Shown here one piece after another: positions 36,417 through 45,029 of a stretch of 64,000 bases of DNA. Below the pieces are notes generated by a model, which had not been told where the DNA came from, ran no database searches, and was given only the letters and a program-made list of their open reading frames with translations. The position numbers and the translations under genes are program-made. The stretch comes from Kocuria massiliensis (lineage in GTDB: Bacteria > Actinomycetota > Actinomycetes > Actinomycetales > Micrococcaceae), in NCBI RefSeq assembly GCF_900169715.1, contig NZ_LT835161.1, positions 1,107,590 through 1,171,589 on the forward strand, in the 5' to 3' direction. Numbering within the stretch: position 1 is the stretch's first letter; every line of letters starts with the position of its first letter.

Positions 36417-36506
36417 TCGTTGGTCTCGACGAGTAGGTCCGTGCTGGAAAGGCATGGACCGCTTGGCGCTGTACCGACCTTGGAGACACAAGGACACTCA
36501 GAAAAC

Positions 36507-37361
36507 ATGGCTTCAAAGTACAGCCGGAAGGGAAATCCCGAGGCACAGATGGCCCTGCGGGAGCATCTCCGGGAATTTCGCAATCGGTTAATTAAGGCCG
36601 CCATCGCCACGGTCATCGGCGCCGTCGCAGGGTTTTTCTTTTACAATCCCGTCATGAAGGCGATCACGGAGCCTATCGCCGAGATCGCCTCCGAGCATGG
36701 CCGTCACGCCACCATCAACTTCAACGGAGTGGCCTCCGCTTTTGACGTGATGGTTCAGGTTTCGCTGGCCATCGGTTTGGTCCTCGCCTCACCAGTGTGG
36801 CTCTACCAATTGTGGGCCTACATCATGCCGGCCCTTCATAAGCGGGAGAAGCTCTATGCCTTGAGCTTTATCGGAGTCTCCGTCCCGCTTTTTCTTCTCG
36901 GAATCTTCATTGCGTGGCTGTGCATGCCGGCCGCAGTTTTCACGCTCACGGCATTTACCCCCGAAGGTCAGTCAAACTTCATCGAGGCCAAGACCTACAT
37001 CTCGTTTGTCGTCAAGCTGATTCTCTCCTTCGGAATTTCATTCGTGGTGCCAGTGGCCCTGGTTGGAGTCAATATGATGGGGCTGATCCGCGGACGGACC
37101 ATCCTCAAGTCCTGGCGCTGGGTCGTGGTCATCGTTGCGTTGTTGGCTGCTATGACTGCTCCAGGAACCGACGTCATGACGATGTTCTACCTCATGGCGC
37201 CGCTACTTCTCCTGTTCTTCCTCGCCATCGCGATTTGTATCTTCAATGACAAACGACGGGATAAGAAGAACGCCAAACTCGCAGAATCCTATGGAATGGA
37301 AGCCGACCAGGCGACCCCTGCCGGACGACTCAAGGATTTAGGTCTCGAACCCAAGGATTAA
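36507..37361 (+). CDS. tatC: Twin-arginine translocase subunit TatC
   Basis: A 284-residue protein with six membrane helices. It has the N-terminal MALREHLREFRNRL motif, the conserved ASPVWLYQLWAYIMPAL region and TAPGTDVMTMFYLMAPLLLL, all TatC signatures. It is the receptor for twin-arginine signal peptides. ATG 36507 follows AAGGA at 12 nt; an upstream in-frame start at 36420 would add a non-conserved stretch. No separate tatB is seen, the usual TatA-TatC pair of many actinobacteria. Confidence 0.93.
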   Translation: MASKYSRKGNPEAQMALREHLREFRNRLIKAAIATVIGAVAGFFFYNPVMKAITEPIAEIASEHGRHATINFNGVASAFDVMVQVSLAIGLVLASPVWLYQLWAYIMPALHKREKLYALSFIGVSVPLFLLGIFIAWLCMPAAVFTLTAFTPEGQSNFIEAKTYISFVVKLILSFGISFVVPVALVGVNMMGLIRGRTILKSWRWVVVIVALLAAMTAPGTDVMTMFYLMAPLLLLFFLAIAICIFNDKRRDKKNAKLAESYGMEADQATPAGRLKDLGLEPKD

Positions 37362-37432
37362 CGTTCTGGGAATACTCCAAGACGCTCATCCGGCGGTGAG
37401 CGGAATTCGGTCAGGTCAAGGATCTAGACCGG

Positions 37433-37438
37433 TAGGGT
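37433..37438 (+). promoter_or_regulatory. -10-like element before helY
   Basis: TAGGGT lies 7 nt before the ATG at 37446. Confidence 0.35.
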
Positions 37439-37445
37439 GGGGTAT

Positions 37446-40277
37446 ATGCCTAGTTACGCCGACCAATACCGCGCGGCTCGGGCGCGAAACGAGTACTTGC
37501 GCTCTCCGCTTGGCGCCTTTGAAGAGTCGCTGAACTTTCCCCTGGATGATTTTCAGCGCGAAGCCTGCGAAGTCCTCCAGCAGGGAGATGGCGTTTTGGT
37601 GGCGGCACCCACCGGAGCCGGCAAAACTGTGGTGGGGGAGTTCGCCGTCTATTTGGGTCAGCAACAGGGCAAAAAGGCCTTCTATACGACCCCCATCAAG
37701 GCCCTCTCCAACCAAAAATTCCAGGACCTGTGCAAGACCTACGGCTCCGAGAACGTCGGATTGCTGACTGGTGACGTGGCCGTCAATTCCGAGGCCCCCA
37801 TCATGGTCATGACCACCGAGGTCTTGCGGAATATGTTGTACGCCCAATCGAGCACGCTGGACTCGCTCGGCTACGTCGTCATGGACGAAGTTCACTACCT
37901 GGCCGATAGGTTTCGCGGTGCCGTATGGGAAGAAGTCATCATCCACCTGCCAGAATCCGTGGCGGTTGTGTCCCTGTCCGCCACGATTTCCAATGCCGAG
38001 GAATTTGGGCAGTGGCTCGACACCGTCCGGGGTTCCACCACGGTAGTCGTTTCCGAGCATCGGCCCGTGCCTCTGTGGCAGCACGTCATGACGGGACATC
38101 GCCTGCTGGATCTCTTTGCCGACAACACGACCATCTCGCGCGCCGCTGACATCGTACGTTCAGGAGACACCGAGAAACTCAAGGTCAATACCGAGTTGTT
38201 GAAGGCAACCTCGAAACGTGGGGGACCTCGGCGAGGACGCAAGGGCAAGGGCCACGGTCGTTCCGGGTCACCACGGATGCGACGCGCTCCACGCCCCGTG
38301 GTCCTCCGTTCCCTCGAAGAGGATGGTCTTCTCCCGGCCATTTACTTCATTTTCTCCAGAGCTGCTTGCGACGACGCCGTGGGCCAGTGCATCAATGCCG
38401 ACATTCGGCTCACAGACGACCGTCAAGCCCAGCTGATCCGGGCCTACATTTCGGAGGCCACAGCAGCGATTGATCTTAAGGACCTTCGAGTTCTGGGATT
38501 TGATCAGTGGCGCGAAGGCTTGAGCCGTGGAATTGCGGCTCACCACGCCGGCATGTTGCCGCTCTTCAAGGAAATCGTTGAACAACTCTTCTCGATGGGA
38601 CTCGTGAAGGCGGTCTTCGCCACGGAGACTCTTGCTTTGGGCATCAACATGCCGGCGCGGTCGGTGGTGATCGAAAAACTGTCCAAATTCAATGGCGAGC
38701 AACACGTCGACATCACGCCGGGGGAGTACACACAGCTCACTGGACGAGCCGGACGACGAGGCATTGACGTCGAAGGCCATGCCGTTGTGCTCTGGGACGA
38801 CGGCATGGACGCCCGCCAAATTGCTGGGCTGGCTTCCCGACGGACCTATCCGCTCTATTCAAGCTTCCGCCCTACGTACAATATGTCGGTCAATCTGCTG
38901 GACCATTTTGGTTCTGATCGGGCCATGAGCATTTTGGAGTCTTCTTTTGCTCAGTTCCAGGCCGATAAATCCGTGGTAAATCTGGCGTCCAAGGTCCGTC
39001 GCCAAGAGAAGGCCCTTGCTGGCTACGAAGAGTCCATGTCATGCCACCTCGGCGACTACGTGGAGTATGCAAACCTCAAGTACAACCTAAACCAAAAGGA
39101 AAAGGCCTTCGCGCGAGACCGGAAACGGGCGAACCGCGACGCCGTTGATTCCTTGTTGCAATTGCTCACCCCAGGGGACGTGATCGAAATTCCGCGCGGT
39201 AGGAGTGCAGGAACGGCGGTCGTCGTCGGCAAACCCCAAGGAGGGTTTGAATCACGGGTTGGCATCGTGACCCTTTCCGCTCATCTCCGTGTGGTGGGAC
39301 CCTCCGACTTTGACGGCGACGTCAACGTGATCTCAAGGGTTAAGGTTCCCAAACACTTCACGGGGCGCACCCCGGAAGAGCGTCGTGACATGTCGGCTCG
39401 CGCCACAGCCGCACTTGACGCCGGAAAACCGCCCCGCTCTATTTCGGCCCCTGTATCTCCGGAGTTCGAGTATCGACGTGATGAGCGCGAGGGGATCGCG
39501 CGTCTTCGCAAGGCCGTCGAGAATCATCCATGCCATGGGTGTTCCGAACGCGAAGACCACGAGCGCTGGTTCAATCGTTGGGTGAAGTTGAAGAAGGAAA
39601 CCGATTCACTCCGGCATCAAATCGACTCCCGAACCAACACGATTGCTCAACGATTCGCCCATATCCTCGAATTATTGGCGGAGTACGACTACGTGGCCCC
39701 AGGAGGGGATGGTACACCTGAGCTTCAAGTACAAGGTGAAGCGCTGAGGAAGATTTATGGAGATCGCGATCTCTTGACCACACTGTCCTTACACGGCGGG
39801 TACTTCCAAGATCTGGATCCCGCGGCGTTGTGTGCGGCGATGTCGGTTCTGGTTTTTTCCGGTAAGAGGGAAGAAACGGTCTTTATGCGTCAGTATCCCG
39901 CTGGATTAGGCGGCAGGGTGGATTCGCTCCATGCGATGTGGACCGAGCTGACGAGCCGAGAGCGTCGCCACAGGCTTCCAGAGACGCCCGTTCCCGACGT
40001 CGGGCTCATGTGGTCGATCTATCGGTGGGCGAGAGGCGGTAGCTTATCCCAGTCCCTAGAACGGTCCGACCTCGTTGCGGGGGACTTCGTCCGAGCTACC
40101 AAACAGGTGATTGACGCACTAGACCAGTTGGGTCACGCCGTCGATGATGCTGACTGGCGCACCGTGTGTGAAGCCGCCATTGGACTGATCAAACGGGGAG
40201 TCATCATTCATGAATTGGATGCGCCATCAGGCGAGGACGAGACTCCGGAGTTCAGCGACATTTTCGATGAGGCATGA
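37446..40277 (+). CDS. helY: Ski2/Mtr4-like DEVH helicase HelY
   Basis: A 943-residue superfamily 2 helicase. Motif I is APTGAGKT (54-61), motif II DEVH (147-150), motif III SAT, and motif VI QLTGRAGRRG. The long C-terminal region (about 480-943) contains a beta-rich insertion like the arch of Mtr4-type RNA helicases. Probable role: ATP-driven unwinding of RNA in decay or rRNA processing; mycobacterial HelY is the named relative. ATG 37446 preferred over the GTG at 37437. Its stop overlaps the next gene (ATGA). Confidence 0.9.
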   Translation: MPSYADQYRAARARNEYLRSPLGAFEESLNFPLDDFQREACEVLQQGDGVLVAAPTGAGKTVVGEFAVYLGQQQGKKAFYTTPIKALSNQKFQDLCKTYGSENVGLLTGDVAVNSEAPIMVMTTEVLRNMLYAQSSTLDSLGYVVMDEVHYLADRFRGAVWEEVIIHLPESVAVVSLSATISNAEEFGQWLDTVRGSTTVVVSEHRPVPLWQHVMTGHRLLDLFADNTTISRAADIVRSGDTEKLKVNTELLKATSKRGGPRRGRKGKGHGRSGSPRMRRAPRPVVLRSLEEDGLLPAIYFIFSRAACDDAVGQCINADIRLTDDRQAQLIRAYISEATAAIDLKDLRVLGFDQWREGLSRGIAAHHAGMLPLFKEIVEQLFSMGLVKAVFATETLALGINMPARSVVIEKLSKFNGEQHVDITPGEYTQLTGRAGRRGIDVEGHAVVLWDDGMDARQIAGLASRRTYPLYSSFRPTYNMSVNLLDHFGSDRAMSILESSFAQFQADKSVVNLASKVRRQEKALAGYEESMSCHLGDYVEYANLKYNLNQKEKAFARDRKRANRDAVDSLLQLLTPGDVIEIPRGRSAGTAVVVGKPQGGFESRVGIVTLSAHLRVVGPSDFDGDVNVISRVKVPKHFTGRTPEERRDMSARATAALDAGKPPRSISAPVSPEFEYRRDEREGIARLRKAVENHPCHGCSEREDHERWFNRWVKLKKETDSLRHQIDSRTNTIAQRFAHILELLAEYDYVAPGGDGTPELQVQGEALRKIYGDRDLLTTLSLHGGYFQDLDPAALCAAMSVLVFSGKREETVFMRQYPAGLGGRVDSLHAMWTELTSRERRHRLPETPVPDVGLMWSIYRWARGGSLSQSLERSDLVAGDFVRATKQVIDALDQLGHAVDDADWRTVCEAAIGLIKRGVIIHELDAPSGEDETPEFSDIFDEA

Positions 40278-41143
40278 GAAAGAGAATAAGGACATTGGAA
40301 ATTTTTCGTGGCTATGAAACCGTCATGTATCGGAATGGATCCGTATATAGCCCAGCCGACCCGTTCGCGACGGCCGTCTTGGTACAGGGGGAGCGCGTCG
40401 TATGGGTCGGGGAAGAGGCCGGCGCGGACTCCGTCGTCGATGACTCGATGCACACCGTCGACCTCGACGGACTGATTTTGGTCCCGGGTTTTGTGGGGCG
40501 AATCGACGCTTCTCAGGCTTCGCAAGATACGGATGTCCAACTGGCGCAGTCAGGCTACACGGCGAGCGTCGTGGCGCAGGACGATTCATGGCACCTTCGA
40601 CAGGTATTCACGGATCAAACGTTGGATCTCCCGTCAGCCGTCCGAGTAGCCGAGACAAGCCAAAACTTCACGGACATCGAAGATAGCGGGCTCCTGCTGT
40701 CCGCCGACCTCAACGACGAGCAATGGATCGACGTCGTGAAAGACCAGTTGAAGGCAGGCTCAGCTGTCGGCCTGGTCAGCTCCAGTAGCGTCGTTGGTGA
40801 CTCTACGGCGTTGAACCCCTGGGAATGGGCGACCCGAGGACTGAGACTGAATTCCCAAGATTCTGTGGGTTTGCCGAGTCGCGCCACGTTCACCGCTCAG
40901 ACACGAGGGCTCAGGCGACTGTTTAGGGCCGGCGGACCGTTCGGCGGCCAAATCGTTCCCGACGCGCCCGCAGACTTCGTAGGCTGGCGGGCCGAAGCGC
41001 TCATGGTGCAGACGGCAGACACACGCATCGCAGCATGGAGTACAGACCCCCGGGCAAGGACCCCATTGCTTCCGGAGTTGAACGAACATTCTTTCCCAAT
41101 AGCCCAGATTGCTCGTGTAGGTTCGAGAGAGATTTCGTGGTGA
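40274..41143 (+). CDS. Degenerate amidohydrolase-like protein
   Basis: A 289-residue protein. Residues 17-80 match the N-terminal beta sandwich of metal-dependent amidohydrolases (MYRNGSVYSP, AVLVQGERVVWVGEEA, LDGLILVPGFV). The normal continuation PGFVDxHxH, with two metal His, is replaced by PGFVGRIDAS (71-80). The rest is too short for a full TIM barrel (usually 400-550 residues in all), and I see no metal-ligand set. It is therefore probably catalytically dead or repurposed. It overlaps helY by 4 bp, the place where related genomes carry an amidohydrolase gene. Confidence 0.65.
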   Translation: MRKRIRTLEIFRGYETVMYRNGSVYSPADPFATAVLVQGERVVWVGEEAGADSVVDDSMHTVDLDGLILVPGFVGRIDASQASQDTDVQLAQSGYTASVVAQDDSWHLRQVFTDQTLDLPSAVRVAETSQNFTDIEDSGLLLSADLNDEQWIDVVKDQLKAGSAVGLVSSSSVVGDSTALNPWEWATRGLRLNSQDSVGLPSRATFTAQTRGLRRLFRAGGPFGGQIVPDAPADFVGWRAEALMVQTADTRIAAWSTDPRARTPLLPELNEHSFPIAQIARVGSREISW

Positions 41144-41144
41144 C

Positions 41145-41189
41145 ATCCCAGGTCGCCTCGGGTGACCCGAATTGGTGACAACCTGGGAT
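41145..41189. repeat. Nested inverted repeats between amidohydrolase-like gene and ppm1
   Basis: A perfect 9-bp outer repeat (41145-41153 with 41181-41189) encloses a perfect 5-bp inner hairpin (41158-41162 with 41166-41170). It may terminate the helY unit or act in the ppm1 leader. Confidence 0.55.
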
Positions 41190-41272
41190 AAGGTAGCCGC
41201 CGGTACAATTAATAAGGCCAACGTCATATCGGGGATCCGCGAGGACGCGTGATCTCAGCAGGAGAATACATA

Positions 41273-42022
41273 GTGCGACTTAAGACCCTGACCGTGATCC
41301 CCACGTTTAACGAGATTGAAGCTCTTCCCGTGGTCATGAAGCGCCTTCGTGCTGCCCAGCCCGAAGTGCACGTTCTTGTGGTGGACGACAACAGCCCCGA
41401 TGGGACCGGCCAACTCGCGGACCGGCTCGCCGCAGAGGATTCATTGATTCACGTCCTGCATCGCGAAGGCAAAGGTGGCCTTGGAGCGGCGTATATTGCC
41501 GGATTCAAATGGGGTCTCGAACGCGGCTATGACGTCCTGGTTGAGATGGACGCCGATTGCTCACACCGCCCCGAAGAACTCGGCGGCCTATTGGAAGCCG
41601 TTGAGCAAGGTGCCGACCTTGCGATCGGTTCACGCTACGTTCCCGGCGGCAAGACGGTCAATTGGCCGTGGCACCGGCAGTTCCTGTCGTGGGGAGCCAA
41701 CGTCTACGCCCGAACCATGTTGGGCACCACCGTCAAGGACATTACCGCCGGCTACCGCGCGTTCAGAAGCGAAACCCTGACGAAAATTGACCTCGACACC
41801 ATTGAATCGGTCGGTTACTGCTTTCAGATCGATTTGGGCTGGCGAACTCAGCTACAGGGCCTTACTGTCGCTGAAGTTCCGATCACCTTTGTGGAGCGCG
41901 AGGTCGGGGACTCCAAAATGGATTCAGGCGTGATCTTCGAATCCATGACGAAGGTTGCCCGATGGGGCCTTGGAGCACGGCTCAAGACCTTGAAAAATAA
42001 GCTCGCTCGGGCGAAGGCATAA
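41273..42022 (+). CDS. ppm1: Polyprenol monophosphomannose synthase
   Basis: A 249-residue GT2 glycosyltransferase. It has VIPTFNE (8-14), [10 protein letters not shown] (36-45), the metal-binding DAD (93-95), and the SRYVPGG and [10 protein letters not shown] motifs typical of dolichol-phosphate mannose synthases. It transfers mannose from GDP-mannose to polyprenyl phosphate, the donor for extracytoplasmic mannosylation of lipids and proteins. The apolipoprotein acyltransferase domain fused in some mycobacterial Ppm1 proteins is absent. GTG 41273 has AGGAGA 8 nt upstream; the in-frame GTG at 41249 would include that site. Confidence 0.9.
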   Translation: MRLKTLTVIPTFNEIEALPVVMKRLRAAQPEVHVLVVDDNSPDGTGQLADRLAAEDSLIHVLHREGKGGLGAAYIAGFKWGLERGYDVLVEMDADCSHRPEELGGLLEAVEQGADLAIGSRYVPGGKTVNWPWHRQFLSWGANVYARTMLGTTVKDITAGYRAFRSETLTKIDLDTIESVGYCFQIDLGWRTQLQGLTVAEVPITFVEREVGDSKMDSGVIFESMTKVARWGLGARLKTLKNKLARAKA

Positions 42023-42044
42023 GGAAGCCACTCGGCTATACACG

Positions 42045-42083
42045 ATGAAGGGGCGGCACCCAACGCGGGTGTCGCCCCTTCAT
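42045..42083. terminator. Bidirectional terminator between ppm1 and rbpA
   Basis: 17-bp stem with one G-U (42045-42061 with 42067-42083) and a 5-nt loop between converging genes. Confidence 0.9.
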
Positions 42084-42142
42084 ATTTCCTGAACGATCAT
42101 TCGACGTTCGGCGTATTTCCTCGCTTCGAACGACCGGGGGAG

Positions 42143-42493
42143 TTACTTCTCCGGCGTGGCGAGGTCCAAGCGATCACGGTAGTACTCGATGCGCTTCTGG
42201 AGAGTCTCTTCCAACTCTTCCATGGAGCGTCGTTCCAGCAGCATGTCCCAGTGGGTACGCACCGGCTTTTCGTTGCCAGCTTCCGGCCGGGAGCCATCAA
42301 CCAAATATGCTTGCTTACCGGACTTGGCCGACCAGGTCGCGGGAATCTCGGCTTCGACCGCAAAAGTGACGAAGACTTGCTCACCGTCTTCCGTACGGTA
42401 CTCAACACGCTGACGCGGAGCGGGCTCCACGCCCTGCTCTGATTCCATGGACTGAGAGCCCAAACGCATGCCTCGCAGGCTACGGTCACTCAT
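42143..42493 (-). CDS. rbpA: RNA polymerase-binding protein RbpA
   Basis: A 116-residue actinobacterial transcription factor. The N-terminus MSDRSLRGMRLGSQS matches the RbpA tail, AEIPATW marks the core domain, and the C-terminal THWDMLLERRSMEELEETL is the sigma-interacting domain. RbpA stabilises open complexes with the primary sigma factor. The core has no cysteines, where zinc-binding RbpA proteins have Cys pairs, so this is a zinc-free form as in mycobacteria. AAGGATAAAT precedes the ATG. A compound hairpin lies in its leader. Confidence 0.95.
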   Translation of the reverse strand: MSDRSLRGMRLGSQSMESEQGVEPAPRQRVEYRTEDGEQVFVTFAVEAEIPATWSAKSGKQAYLVDGSRPEAGNEKPVRTHWDMLLERRSMEELEETLQKRIEYYRDRLDLATPEK

Positions 42494-42512
42494 AAATATT
42501 TATCCTTCCCCG

Positions 42513-42551
42513 GTGCCAGACAGTTATCGCTGATCCCATCAGCGCTGGCAC
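42513..42551 (-). promoter_or_regulatory. Compound hairpin in the rbpA leader
   Basis: An inner perfect 7-bp stem (42528-42534 with 42538-42544, 3-nt loop) is stacked next to an outer perfect 7-bp stem (42513-42519 with 42545-42551). On the transcript it ends about 8 nt before the GGGAAGGA ribosome site. Confidence 0.55.
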
Positions 42552-42683
42552 GCCCTCATTTATTCCCTTCCATGGTCTCATTGATCACCATGAACACCGA
42601 AATTTCGGGTCCCGGACGACGAATGCCGCCCAACCGCCCCGCAGGGACGAGATGAACGGCATTCATCGGGAAACCTAAATGAC

Positions 42684-43862
42684 CTATTTGTCTCCAGGGA
42701 TCCCATAGGTGCTGGGGGACTGCCCCGTGGATCCGCCCTCATTGGACGCGTTCGTCGTCCCTGGGACCTCATCGCGATCAGCTGTCGGGGTCGAGTCGAC
42801 ATCAATGCTCGACGGCGGCATCTCAAATTCGTCTGGGTCCACCATCGTCTGATTCGGATCTGCCTTGAGATCGTCCTCGGTCACTTTGAGCACAGGGGAG
42901 TCCACGATCGGGTCGTCGACGTCGTCCGGAACCTCGACGTCCTCCTCATCGTCGGAGACGTTGGTGAAGGGGTTCATGGGGTCAACCCCAGAGCCGTCGT
43001 CGCCAAAGGCCTTACCGATACCACGCAGCGCATCGCCCAGCTCGGTCGGAATGAACCACAGCTTGTTGGCATCGCCTTCAGCAAGCTTCGGCAAGGTCTG
43101 AAGGTACTGGTAACTGAGCAGCTTCTGGCTCGGCTTCGCCTTGTGAATCGCGCTGAAGACCTTATGAATGGCCTGAGCCTCACCGTCGGCGCGAAGAATC
43201 GAGGCCTTAGCGTCACCTTCTGCCGAAAGAATCGCCGCCTGGCGTTCACCTTCTGCGGTGAGAATCTGCGATTGCTTCTGTCCCTCAGCGGTAAGAATCG
43301 CTGCACGACGATCCCGCTCAGCACGCATTTGCTTTTCCATCGAATCCTGAATGGATACCGGGGGCTGAATTTCCTTGATATCCACGCGGGAGACGCGCAG
43401 ACCCCAGCGTCCTGTGGTGCTGTCCAACACGCCACGGAGCTCCGCATTGATCTGGTCGCGGGAGGTCAACGTCTGCTCAAGATTGAGGCCACCGACGACG
43501 TTACGCAAGGTCGCGCTCGTGAGCTCATCCACGGCGTGAATGTAGTTGGTGATTTCGTATGTAGCGGCACGAGGATCCGTCACCTGGAAATAGACCACGG
43601 TATCGATTCCGACGACGAGGTTGTCTTCAGTAATCACGGACTGCGAGGGAAACGAGACGACCTGTTCGCGAAGATCGATCAGAGGGAGAACCCTGTCAAT
43701 GAATGGGACGATAAAGTGCAATCCCGGATTGAGCGTCGTCTGGTATTTACCGAGACGTTCCACGATTCCTGCACGGGCTTGGGGGATAATCCGCACTGCT
43801 TTAAAGACCGTGATCACCACAAAAATGATGATCAGGACCAGCACGATGATGAGCGGGGTCAT
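42684..43862 (-). CDS. SPFH/Band-7 family membrane protein (paraslipin-like)
   Basis: A 392-residue protein. An N-terminal membrane helix (2-24) leads into the SPFH domain (about 25-180; IIPQARAGIVERLGKY, RVSRVDIKEI). Four back-to-back 11-residue repeats follow (187-230), of the pattern AAILTAEGQKQ, predicted as coiled coil. The last ~110 residues are acidic and disordered. Family members form large rings that organise membrane proteins. It is paired with an NfeD-type gene 35 bp upstream on the same strand, the classical stomatin-NfeD operon. Confidence 0.9.
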   Translation of the reverse strand: MTPLIIVLVLIIIFVVITVFKAVRIIPQARAGIVERLGKYQTTLNPGLHFIVPFIDRVLPLIDLREQVVSFPSQSVITEDNLVVGIDTVVYFQVTDPRAATYEITNYIHAVDELTSATLRNVVGGLNLEQTLTSRDQINAELRGVLDSTTGRWGLRVSRVDIKEIQPPVSIQDSMEKQMRAERDRRAAILTAEGQKQSQILTAEGERQAAILSAEGDAKASILRADGEAQAIHKVFSAIHKAKPSQKLLSYQYLQTLPKLAEGDANKLWFIPTELGDALRGIGKAFGDDGSGVDPMNPFTNVSDDEEDVEVPDDVDDPIVDSPVLKVTEDDLKADPNQTMVDPDEFEMPPSSIDVDSTPTADRDEVPGTTNASNEGGSTGQSPSTYGIPGDK

Positions 43863-43897
43863 GCGACTACCTTTCAGGTGGTTCTTTTATTCGGGAT

Positions 43898-44380
43898 CTA
43901 GAGTGTGGTGCTATCTTGTTCTGTCTCGGGAGCTTCATTGCTCACGATTGCTGTTGCACCCTCAATGCGTTGAACGACAGCTTCGTGTCCAGTAGGAATC
44001 GGCGCCGAATCACCAACGGTTCGCGCCGTCCAATGATCGCCTTCAAGCCGAATGAGTCCCGTCTTGTCGGACACGGCCTCCAAAACTTCCACGTGTTGGC
44101 CGATCAGTCGGTCGACATTGGTCGGAGCGTGTGGGGAATTCCGACGAAGACGTCGCAGCATAATGGGACGCACCAAGAACAGCAGAAGAATTGCCACGAC
44201 AGCGAAAACGATGACTTGGACCGTCCAGCTATCAACTGCCAATGCTGTCAGCATTGCAGCTAGGCAACCGAACGAAAGCATCAAGCAGAAAAAGTCGAGC
44301 GACAGCATTTCGATGACGCCCAAAATGATCGCTGCTATGAGCCAGACGTCCACCGGATTCTCGACAATCCACGTCAGCAC
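43898..44380 (-). CDS. NfeD-like membrane protein
   Basis: A 160-residue short NfeD. It has three to four membrane helices (about 10-75) and a C-terminal OB-fold (about 85-148; LIGQHVEVLEAVSDKTGLIRL, HWTARTVGDS). It lacks the ClpP-like protease domain of long NfeD. It probably works with the SPFH protein encoded immediately downstream. GTG start with AAAGGA 7 nt upstream. Confidence 0.88.
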   Translation of the reverse strand: MLTWIVENPVDVWLIAAIILGVIEMLSLDFFCLMLSFGCLAAMLTALAVDSWTVQVIVFAVVAILLLFLVRPIMLRRLRRNSPHAPTNVDRLIGQHVEVLEAVSDKTGLIRLEGDHWTARTVGDSAPIPTGHEAVVQRIEGATAIVSNEAPETEQDSTTL

Positions 44381-44542
44381 GATTGAGTCCTTTCACGGGG
44401 TATATATCTATCGTGCATGATTCGGTCGGCGAATACATCAACGGCAGACCGTCCAGGCAGAGATCTATACAACCGATAATCTACATTATGTAAAGTACAA
44501 GAATCTGGACGCCCCTATTGGCTGCCGAATCCATGTCCGCGG

Positions 44543-44548
44543 TAGATT
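44543..44548 (+). promoter_or_regulatory. -10 element for leaderless DUF3054 mRNA
   Basis: TAGATT ends 6 nt before the ATG at 44555; TTGGCT 19 nt upstream is a possible -35. Confidence 0.45.
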
Positions 44549-44554
44549 CGACGC

Positions 44555-44968
44555 ATGACTCCTTCCCCCACACTTCACTCCGAACGCCGCGCAGCACCAT
44601 CTATGCCCGTTTGGGCCTTTGCCATCATCGATGCACTCTTGATCATGATCTTCGCTGGCATCGGCCGAGCCTCTCACGGAGAAGCTATTTCGGGTATTGC
44701 CATGACGGCATGGCCGTTCCTCGTGGGCGGCGCCGTGGGATGGATCGTCAGTCGCGCGTGGCGTCGACCTGAAATCATCTTTCCTACCGGAGTCGCCATA
44801 TGGGTCTCCACCGTCGTCGTCGGCATGATTCTTCGCGCGATCACAGGTGCCGGGACGCACTGGTCGTTCATCATCGTCGCAACCATCGCGACCGGCGTTT
44901 TTCTCCTGGGATTCCGCCTCGTAATTCGCTTGATTCAGCGATTCGCGCACGGTCCGACCGCGAAGTAA
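44555..44968 (+). CDS. DUF3054-family membrane protein
   Basis: A 137-residue protein with four membrane helices. The signature is GRASH (37-41) in the first hairpin and RAITGAGTHWSFIIVA in the third/fourth helices, as in DUF3054. Function is unknown. It is encoded alone; the 174 bp upstream are AT-rich relative to the surroundings and shared with the nfeD promoter region. It converges on trpD across 58 bp. Confidence 0.82.
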   Translation: MTPSPTLHSERRAAPSMPVWAFAIIDALLIMIFAGIGRASHGEAISGIAMTAWPFLVGGAVGWIVSRAWRRPEIIFPTGVAIWVSTVVVGMILRAITGAGTHWSFIIVATIATGVFLLGFRLVIRLIQRFAHGPTAK

Positions 44969-45003
44969 AGCAAAAAACGCTGGCTACTCCCCGAGCGTAT
45001 CAC

Positions 45004-45029
45004 TAACCTTCAACTTATACCTAAGGTTA
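45004..45029. terminator. Weak AT-rich hairpin between DUF3054 gene and trpD
   Basis: A perfect 7-bp stem (45004-45010 with 45023-45029) with a 12-nt loop; the right arm includes the trpD stop codon. Confidence 0.4.
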
